From Bremia lactucae (Eukaryota > Oomycota > Peronosporomycetes > Peronosporales > Peronosporaceae): a stretch of 64,000 nucleotides of DNA. The notes beneath the pieces were generated by a model, which saw only the letters and a list, made by a program, of their open reading frames with translations, did no database searches and had not been told where the DNA came from. This document shows positions 56,358 through 64,000 of this stretch, one piece after another. The translations under genes were made by a program, and so were the position numbers. Within the stretch, counting starts at the first letter, position 1; each line of letters begins with the position of its first letter. The DNA is taken from positions 2,222,590 through 2,286,589 of the forward strand of contig NC_090621.1 in NCBI RefSeq assembly GCF_004359215.1, in the 5' to 3' direction.

Positions 56358-57390
56358 TCGGGAGGTGGCAGGGCTTATGGCGCAGGGACTTGGTGAATAA
56401 GCCCTGGCCAGGCTCCTGGGTAGTACTCCTGAGCAACATGTTGCTCAGTTGGAGTAGTTTGAGGCATTCGTGCTCGGAAAGCGGAGGGCGCGTCCGAGGC
56501 ACAGAGCCATGCTGCGGCGGAGTCCATCACTCAGACTCAGGATGAGCTGAGGCATGGGCAGGCTTGAAGCGAGGCTCTCAAGAGGAGTGTTAATATGCTC
56601 TCTGCCCCGCCGTATCAGCCGAAACCCATTCGGATGGACCCGCCCACGCTCGATGGAACTGCGGCGCACACGATTGTCCACTGACTTTTAGCCGTGGAGC
56701 AATGCGGTGTCGCCCAGCTCATCGAGGACGCCAGCCGGATGGTGTCGTACGCCATGTCGCATCTGCGCGGTAAGGCCTCAGAGTGGGCTTACTCGGCGCT
56801 TATGGCGAACAGAAAGGCGTTCCCTTCATGGACGATCTTTAAGGAAAAGATTCGCGCCATGTACCAGCCGCCGAACAACGAAGTGTTGCTTCAGGCGCAC
56901 TTCTTTGGAGCGCGACAGGCGAAGCGGTCTCTGCAAGAGTATGTGCAAGAGATGCGCTCGCTGTCGGCGTCCATTGACGTAGGTCCGATTCCGGAGCACA
57001 TTGAGGTGCCCACGTTTATGAACGGGCTACGGCATGGCTCATCGCGACAGGCCCTTTTCGGAAAGGTGCCGTCGACGATGGAAGAGGCAATCCAAATTGC
57101 CTTTGTTAAGGAGCAATCCTACAGTAGTGCCTCGGCGACAGCTTGGTATAAGCCGTCGACCGAAAGGAACAGATGCCACTCCTATGGAGTTGGGCAATGC
57201 AGACGTGGTCTGTTATAAATGCGGCAAGCGCGGCCATATGATGGCTCGCTGCTATGCCAGGGTCCCTGCTGGGGCAAAGATGCCCAGCAAGAGGACTCCC
57301 TTCCCAAAGGGCGATGGCAAGAACCAGCGTGCGAGACGCATGAGTTCTGCATCGACCACTGAGGGGTCGGGAAATGCAGGAGCGCAGTAG
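56358..57390 (+). pseudogene. Family D gag, copy 1
   Basis: Frames 56694-57218 and 57034-57390 carry MEQCGVAQLIEDASRMVSYA, RGKASEWAYSALMANRKAFP, MYQPPNNEVLLQAHFFGARQ and the zinc knuckle CYKCGKRGHMMARC (C-x2-C-x4-H-x4-C). The N-terminal part (56358-56690) is frameshifted. Confidence 0.8.
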
Positions 57391-57443
57391 GGGCGGGATG
57401 CCCTACTGACGCGGACTCTGAAGCTACCCCTAAGTTCAGAGTT

Positions 57444-57760
57444 GTGGAACAAATGGGTAGCATAGTCCCTGAGGTCTCGAAATTTCGGACCTCAACCCTG
57501 CTGGTCTATAGCGCTCATGTAAGAGGCTATGACCAGGTGATGACCCTCCTAGTGGATTCGGGTGCATCACAAAATTTTGTGAAACTCGCGGCTCTAAGAA
57601 AGAGACCGGCGATGTTTGAGTCGCTTTGCCAGGATGGCAAGCGAGAAGAGGCGACCGTTCGTTTAGCGAACGGCGCGCTCGTTAAGTCTGAGGGAGTTCA
57701 GGTAGAACTCGCCTTCAGCTTTAGTGACTTCTCTTGTAAAGAGAAGTTCACAGTGCTAGG
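57444..57760 (+). pseudogene. Family D protease, cut by assembly gap
   Basis: LLVDSGASQNFVKLAALRKR has an intact D-S-G-A. VRLANGALVKSEGVQVEL and FSFSDFSCKEKFTVL follow up to the N. The protease is otherwise open. Confidence 0.8.
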
Positions 57761-57761
57761 N
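57761..57761. other. Assembly join (single N)
   Basis: Left side is family D protease (+), right side is family A gag (-); the transition has no other support. Confidence 0.9.
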
Positions 57762-58835
57762 GCAACAACGTCGGACCCGCGACCGTTGCCCTTTTTAGCA
57801 TTCGGTCCAAATTACGTTTAGTATCTTTCGGTACTGGGCGTGGGGCACCACACTCATGAGGGTAGTGTCCTAATTTTTGGCAGTGGAGGCATTTTTGCAA
57901 TCGCTTATTGCTCGAAAAGCGAGGTCTCTCGCTTTCAACGTAAGAGAGGTCCATGGTTTCTGGCCCTTCTAACTCGTGTCGTCTTGGAGCACGATACGAT
58001 GACGAACAAGCTTGAGCCTGTCTCAAGCTAAAGTCCTCCTGTACCGCAACGGATATTGCTTCTTCAAGCGTATCCAGTTCCAAGGGAACAGGTGGGTCTT
58101 TACGGGACCATCCGTAAGACCTCGCATGAACACCGTAATCAACGTGTGTTCACGGACTGGGTTATTTGTAGTACAACTCGCTAAGAGTCGTACGTGCTGG
58201 GCATATGCGTGAACATCGCGCTTGCCTTGCTTGAGCTTCAGAAGCTCTGAACGAGGTCTGAACTCAGTCCTAGGCGGTTCAAACGTCTGTTTGAGCCGGG
58301 CTTTAGAAACGTCTATTGACCCAAAGACATATGGGTCGCGCAAGTTAAGGCCTAGTACCCAAGTTTTGGCACGACCTGACAAATTTGATTGAGCGACTGC
58401 TACTTGCATTTGCTCGTCGATGATGTGACGTGCCCTTATGGCATAGTCCAACTCGACAAACCATCTTAAGAGGCAGTCTTCTTCGAGTCCTCTATAGTTA
58501 GGGATGTTAATCTTTAGGGTTTGGGGACGACGCGTATGCGTCATCCCAGGTACAGGGGTCTGTACCTGTTGTAAACTCAACAGTTCTGCCTGTTGAGAGC
58601 CTTGCTGAATCAGCAAGGCTACCTTCTCCTTCACCTCGTCAAGTTCATGTTGTGTGAACTTGGCGATGGCTGAATGGAGGACATCTCTGTCCAAACCGGA
58701 CAGCATGGCCAAGATGGCATCGTTCCCTTTGATCAAACTCATTCCTTCGACCGCACTCCTTTCTATGTCACTTAGAAAGGAGAAGCTAACACGCCAACCG
58801 TAATGCGTATTCCCACTATCATCTGACATGTCCAT
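57762..58835 (-). CDS. Family A gag, longest open copy
   Basis: Frame 58835-58023 starts MDMSDDSGNTHYGWRVSFSF and runs 270 codons through the coiled segment (FTQHELDEVKEKVALLIQQG) and capsid-like domain (VAQSNLSGRAKTWVLGLNLR, HTLITVFMRGLTDGPVKTHL). A 1-base loss near 58083 shifts the end. The zinc knuckle CLHCQKLGHYPHEC is in the next frame (58083-57762). Best template for aligning the other A gags. Confidence 0.75.
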
Positions 58836-58885
58836 GTCAGATGAAGGAAATGTGGTCCTTGAAGGGACTACAAAGTGCTACCAGG

Positions 58886-59061
58886 TGTAAGGGGGCACTA
58901 GGACTTGTACTGCTTCAGTACAAGTCCACTTCGCACTGCTTCAGTTGCGAATGGTGCCTTACGTCACTTACCGTACACTAGTACATGCAGACGAAGACTT
59001 ATCTTCAAGACAACTACCTTGAAGAGGGTTAAATGAAAACTGTATTAATATAATTAAGTTT
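58886..59061 (-). repeat. LTR-A, truncated by copia sequence
   Basis: LTR-A end next to the primer-binding-site complement; after about 176 bp the text becomes copia gag. Confidence 0.75.
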
Positions 59062-59885
59062 CACGAAACACGTCCCGGTAAACTTGTTTCTTGTTTCGTT
59101 TGATCGAAGAACTTTGCCCTTGACGCTTCTAGTAGCCTTCAATGCAAGTTTTCTCTTTACGCAAATGCCTTCGAATACACAAAGCGTCTTCTTGGCCTGA
59201 AACAGATCGATGTCCGTCATAAACTCGATATTTTGACGCTCTCATCCTACTTTTCGGATAGACTTCCTAGTAAAATAACGAGCTATTCATCTTATGACCC
59301 TTACTCTTCAATATCTTACATCGACAAGCACAGTTCATCGAACTTCAGGGAGTGTTTCATCACACTCACACCCTTCTCTATCTTGATCTCATGCAATTGT
59401 TGACGCATGTGGACTCGATTGTGAATGATTCAGCGAAGAAAGTAGCTCTTAATAATCTCCCATGCCTCTGCAGTCGTCTGTGCAAACCAAACCATGATTG
59501 AAGACTTGGACTTGCCGTTGTGCACAAATTTGCAAAAACCTTCATGTCGTTTATTTCTAGGTAGCCGCGTGAACGTCGCCTTTAACCGAGCCTTCATCGT
59601 GTAGACGTGCCCTAGCAACCCTTTATTTGCGAGCTTCATTCGAGTGTTATACTCCCGCAAGAAATAATTGTCTTCATTAAGAACAGTGTTTGCCTCCGCC
59701 GTATTTGAGCTCATGACCTAATGATGTATATTCGCAGAGGAGACAACTAGTAGTCAGGAAGTGTATTGGAAAGTATATTTGCCCTTAAAAGACTTACACA
59801 TGCATTCAGCTAGCTAGCTTGAAGAATCAATCAGAAGGTCTCACCAATACTATTTTTGGAGACTTCATATATGGGTCGATTATTC
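59062..59885 (-). pseudogene. Ty1/copia gag fragment, copy 2
   Basis: Frame 59714-59430 reads MSSNTAEANTVLNEDNYFLR, MKLANKGLLGHVYTMKARLK, KSSIMVWFAQTTAEAWEIIK, a copia gag N-terminus. Nearly the same as 50345-51127 but lacks the 168 bp corresponding to 51129-51296. Confidence 0.75.
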
Positions 59886-59984
59886 ATCATATATCAACTT
59901 AGCTTGTCAGGCGAACCCCTTTTAGTGCTTTGACTTTAACGCTCAGCTCAATATGCAAACTTTTAATGGCTCGCAAATCCACCT

Positions 59985-60416
59985 CCGTCAAATAATTATT
60001 ATTTTCTATAAGAGGAATACTAAAAATTGTTTTCTATGAAAAATAAAATAATAAGCACAAAATAATTATCTTCATTCATTTTGACTAAAAAGATCCAATA
60101 TCTTCAAATTGGATGATAGGTAAATAAAACATTAGCTCTATTGATTGGTTAATTCGAGTCGAAATCAATCCCGTCAATCGTTATTAAACACGATTGCGCG
60201 GTGCGCAAGGGGCGCCATACTTAGTAAAATATTAATTAAATAAATTTAGTGGTAGGAAGAAGATCGTTACGAAATATATTGATTTAATTTTACTTTTCTT
60301 TAATTCTAATCCTTTAAATTACCTTTGGTGGCTAAAGCCCCTTAGCTACTTAAAAACCTTCATCTGCACCCTTGTGTACGTGAAGTTTCGGGGAACTTAA
60401 CCTTCACCGTAATCAG
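59985..60416 (+). repeat. LTR-B variant fused to LTR-D, copy 2
   Basis: Lacks the first about 25 bp of the LTR; otherwise follows 55510-55940, including the junction with LTR-D. Confidence 0.7.
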
Positions 60417-60728
60417 TGTCGCAATACATATTAAGTGTTATCTATAGAGTGGAACTTTGATTGGTAAAATAGGTACTTATACTTAATGCGATTAAATATA
60501 AATCAGTCTGAAAACTACTTTGTACTTAGTAAGTGCGCACGAGAAGCCGGATTACCGCTCCCGTGACGGCACTTGACTAAAAAATATTTAGTGTGTTGGA
60601 TGAGGTCGCTAACGCACCCACCAGAACTACCTCACTGCACGCAAGAGAAGCTAGTTAAACCGCTTCCTCGCTGTGCTAGGGTGTGTGTCGAAGTAGAGCG
60701 TGGCCGAATTACGACGTGCCAACCTACA
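60417..60728 (+). repeat. LTR-D, complete, copy 2
   Basis: 312 bp, same length as copy 1, ends GTGCCAACCTACA. Confidence 0.75.
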
Positions 60729-60841
60729 CTTGGTAGCACTTAAAAACCTTCCCATGACCCGCATCTCTGCGTGTGTACGTGAGGATGAGCCTTAATATTG
60801 ATTAGGCTCATTTTCCCCACCTCTCCGAACATCATCGGGAG

Positions 60842-61855
60842 GTGGCAGGGCTAATGGCGCAGGGACTTGGTGAACAAGCCCTGGCCAGGCTCCTGGGTAG
60901 TCCTCCTGAGCAACATGTTGCTCAGTTGGAGCAGTTTGAGGCATTTGTGCTCGGACAGCGGAGGGCCGCGTCCGAGGCACAGAGCCATGCTGCGGCGGAG
61001 TCCGTCACTCAGACTCAGGATGAGCTGAGGCATGAGCAGGCTCGGAGCGAGGCTCTCAACAGGACTGTTGAGATGCTCTCTGCCCGGCCGCATCAGCCGA
61101 GGCCCATTCGGATGGACCCGCCCAAGTTCGATGGAACTGCGGCGCACACGATTGTCCACTGGCTTTTAGCCGTGGAGCAATGTGGTGTCGCCCAGCTCAT
61201 CGAGGACGACAGCCGGATGGTGTCGTACGCTATGTCGCATCTGCGCGGTAAGGCCTCAGAGTGGGCTTACTCGGCGCTTATGGCGGACAGAAAGGCGTTC
61301 CCTTTATGGGCAATCATTACGGGAAAGATTCGTGCCATGTACCAGCCGCCGAACAACGAAGTGTTGCTGCAGGCGCGCTTCTTTGGAGCGTGACAGGCGA
61401 AGACTTTTCTGCAAGAGTATGTTCAAGAGATGCGCTCGTTGTCAGCGTCCATAACCGTAGGTCCGATTCCGGAGCACATTAAGGCGCCCACGTTTATGAA
61501 CGGACTACGGCATGGCCCATAGCGACAGGCCCTTTTTAGAAAGGTGCCGTCGACGATGGAAGAGGCAGTTCAAATTGCCTTAGTTGAGGAGCAATCCTAC
61601 AACAGTGCCTCGGCGACAGCTTGGTATAAGCCGTCGGCCGAGAGGACAGATGCTACTCCCATGGAGTTGGGCAATGCAGACGTTGTCTGTTACAAATGCG
61701 GCAAGCGCGGCCATATGATGGCTCGCTGCTATGCCAGGGTCCTTGCTAAAGCGAAGACGCCCAGCAAGAGGACGTTCTTCCCAAAGGGCGATGGCAAGAA
61801 CATGCGTGCGAGACGCATGAGTTTTGCATCGACCACTAAGGGGTCGGAAATGTAG
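60842..61855 (+). pseudogene. Family D gag, copy 2
   Basis: Open from 60842 (first ATG at 60854, MAQGLGEQALARLLGSPPEQ) to a TGA at 61391-61393 that replaces an arginine codon; 61544-61855 continues with MPSTMEEAVQIALVEEQSYN and zinc knuckle CYKCGKRGHMMARC. Only a few point changes separate it from an open gag. Confidence 0.8.
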
Positions 61856-61917
61856 GAGCGTAGTGGGGGCGGGATGCTCTACTGACGCGGACTCGGAAGC
61901 TACCCCTAAGTTCAGAG

Positions 61918-62040
61918 ACACCGCACTGCTCCACGGCTAAAAGCCAGTGAACAATCTGGTGCGCCGCTGTTCCATCGAGGACGACAGCCGGATGGCGTCG
62001 TACGTCATGTCGCATCTGCGCGGTAAGGCCTCATAGTGGG
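61918..62040. repeat. Inverted/direct gag D mosaic
   Basis: 61918-61979 is a reverse complement of about 61132-61194, and 61979-62037 repeats 61201-61259 in direct orientation. The two neighbouring gag pieces are therefore joined head to head. Confidence 0.7.
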
Positions 62041-62340
62041 TAGTTCCGTCATAGTGGGGTGTTGTTTTAAAGCCAGTCCCAGAGGTTCAACAACAATGAG
62101 AAAAAAAACAATGGCGCGAGAGGGCATCCATGTCGAATGCCGTACCGAACGGGGATCGCCTCGGACAGCAGCCGTACACAAGAAACATGCCTTGGTGACA
62201 GTGTGCATTTGACGTATAAGGGCAACGAATCGCTCGGAAAAAACAAATCGGCGTAGGGCTGCGTAAAAGAACTCCCTGTCCAGAATATCGTAGGCTTTCC
62301 GGATATCTAATAGTATAGTGCATCGGCTGAGTTCCACTGA
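62040..62340 (-). pseudogene. LINE reverse transcriptase fragment
   Basis: CTILLDIRKAYDILDREFFY, ALRRFVFSERFVALIRQMHT and SPFGTAFDMDALSRH match the RT of non-LTR elements (D-x-x-KAYD; the GCPLSP region is decayed). Two overlapping frames. Confidence 0.75.
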
Positions 62341-63540
62341 CTTATTCTCGTCAATACAAGCTGATCTCCAAGCTGTGCCGATATTTTGGTGGCTCTGGAA
62401 GTTCTCCCAGTTTGAAACTTTTTTGTAAGTCCATCGGCCGCTCAGTGATTTGATGCATTCAATCGCTCACTCTGGCCATGTGTCCTTCTCGAATCGCTTC
62501 CATATTAGCGGTAATCCATTGTCGTCTCTTCTCATTAGGAGACGTTGATTTCTTCGAGTAACAGTGGCTTAGTAACGCTTACGAAGTTGCTTTTCGCGCC
62601 GATTCACTGCCTCTATGCAAATTTGCGCATTCGATGTTGTCGGTGTCCCAGTTCCTTGTCGTGATTTCGCGGCGAATACCCATATTGCCCATATCCACCA
62701 GCATTTGGTAAAGTACTCGCTCGGGTTTATTGGAACGTATTGGGTATGTATGGCGGGCTTGGTGTCTCGGAGGTTCCTTCGTCAACAGGTCTCTTAAGTG
62801 GAGGACGACTTCCTGTTGATCAGAGTATTGTGGTGGGTTCCGTGCTGTTACCCAGATCACCCGCGGTAACCATTCAGTAGGTACATAGAACCGATCAATA
62901 CGGCTGTCTTGCTCGGCAGTCCAGTATGTGAAATGGTCTGCCACTTCATCTACCTCTTTATCGATCCCGTGTTCCCGCCGAAGTCGAGCGTTAGTCAGAT
63001 TTTGAAAGAGAGAAGCAGGCATATTAAAGCTGGGTTATCTGGCCGACTGGCTGTACGTTACCCTAGTCGATCTAATTGAGGACTCTGCCCACTGTTGAAG
63101 TCTCCAAGAAGGATCGTGATCCACCAATCAAACTCCCACTGTTAGAGGGTGGAGAATAAAGCTTTTCAGTTTCCGCGCTGGTTGATGGCATCGACGCTGA
63201 GCACCTGCGTCCCATTGATGGTGGCTCCTAACTGTCGTGTATTCCACTGATTCTTATTCCACACAGTCGTCTGCGCTGCTGAGGGTGTCAAGAGGATTGT
63301 TACCCCTGCTGAATTGGATGACCCTGTACTCCAGAACGATAAGAGCGATTGTCGGTCTTGCAGCCTTAGTCCCCACAGCTTCTGCCACAATGTTCGTAAT
63401 TCCTCCGCCCCGTCTTCTATATCTACATGAATTTCTTGGAGGCACCATGCCAGGTGCCTTTCTAGGACCGTTGTCCTGTTACATGCCGATAGCCACCCAA
63501 GTCTTTTTTCTTGCTGAAGCCTAATACGTTCAAGTTCACG
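62341..63540 (-). pseudogene. LINE endonuclease domain and linker
   Basis: Frame 63022-62579 has HFTYWTAEQDSRIDRFYVPT, the C-terminal motif of AP-like endonucleases (S-R-I-D). Upstream, at about 63090, ILLGDFN is the catalytic G-D-F-N, and 63390-63166 carries STGSSNSAGVTILLTP. Order endonuclease then RT confirms a LINE ORF2 on the minus strand, broken by stops. Confidence 0.75.
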
Positions 63541-64000
63541 ATTCTTGTGTCAACTGGCTGCATCTTGGCGCAATGAAGAGTCTGTGAATCCGCAGTAATA
63601 TCCAGGATTCTGTGACGTCCGTAGCCACCTGCGCTCATAATAAGTTGGCGCTACAATTGTGACACTTTAAGGACAGTTCCTGGCTGCCCATAATACGGGA
63701 GGAGATTCTTCTCCTCAGACTGTTGCAGTTCTGAGGCGAAGAAAAATACTTACGAGATGGTAAATATGCGAGAGTTGACTGGTTGTAGTACGCTTGCTTA
63801 TAGCGCACGTCGTGATCGAAGAACATGGCACAAACGAGGTGCTGGCTCATCCTATTCCGTCGTTTTGGGTCATAAAACTTTAGTATGTCATCTCAAGCGT
63901 ATCCTATTTCTCGGAGCTTTTGCCAGTCGCCCGCGTTGTCCCCGAGAGGAATGAGGCTCGTTTGTTGACTTCAATGGCGGGAGTTGTCTATCCAGTGTTC
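63541..64000 (-). pseudogene. Probable upstream part of the LINE, unassigned
   Basis: A minus frame 63850-63635 and short pieces continue past the right edge. No domain could be named; position fits the start of ORF2 or the end of ORF1. Confidence 0.35.

Noticed and set aside
62005..62337. Reading the right-end RT as another gypsy pol
   Set aside because: The order endonuclease then RT, the KAYD motif and the S-R-I-D motif identify a non-LTR element.
1..64000. tRNA, rRNA or snRNA genes
   Set aside because: No cloverleaf-like or rRNA-like stretch was recognised by eye; a covariance-model scan was not possible here.

Overview
The window is a transposon graveyard from a plant-associated oomycete (Peronosporales type, Phytophthora/downy mildew; exact species not determinable). 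The oomycete call rests on an intact secreted protein gene with an RXLR motif, present twice, and on dense chromodomain-bearing Ty3/gypsy elements. Apart from that gene pair, almost everything is LTR retrotransposon sequence in various states of decay. Two single N characters (44435, 57761) show that this is a draft assembly with joins.

Families as named here (my labels): A = LTR starting TGTAACGGGGTGTATCG, about 430-440 bp, with a CCHC gag; B = LTR starting TGTAACGGGGTGTCCCG, about 505 bp, with a related gag/protease; C = LTR starting TGTAATGGGGCACACATC, about 477 bp, chromodomain pol; D = LTR starting TGTCGCAATAC, 312 bp, with a CCHC gag; E = a further LTR linked to a B-like gag. There are also Ty1/copia gag pieces and one non-LTR (LINE) element.

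Layout: 1-517 RNase H fragment (+); 517-3056 half of an A element (-); 3057-8893 decayed C element (+); 8894-13060 B remnants; 13300-17822 D element (-); 17850-19190 LTR-E and unassigned sequence with a degraded host-like coding segment; 19200-21440 deleted B element (-); 21779-29864 nearly full-length A element (+); 29791-32986 and 36189-39384 two indistinguishable 3.2-kb direct repeats, each carrying one effector gene; 33161-36262 C/A chimera between them; 39109-49262 a B element split by a nested A element (39862-45776) flanked by the 5-bp duplication GCCGA; 49265-51120 B pol and copia pieces (-); 52110-55140 B/E element (-); 55488-61855 two copies of a fused LTR-B/LTR-D/gag-D block with A gag and copia between; 62040-63900 a LINE (-).

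Two themes stand out. First, the effector gene sits in a cassette bounded by LTR-A on the left and LTR-B on the right, and the duplication breakpoints lie inside those LTRs. Second, families A and B (and probably C) carry a recognisable open reading frame on the strand opposite gag-pol, between the chromodomain end of pol and the 3' LTR. Its core and N-terminal helix recur across independent copies.
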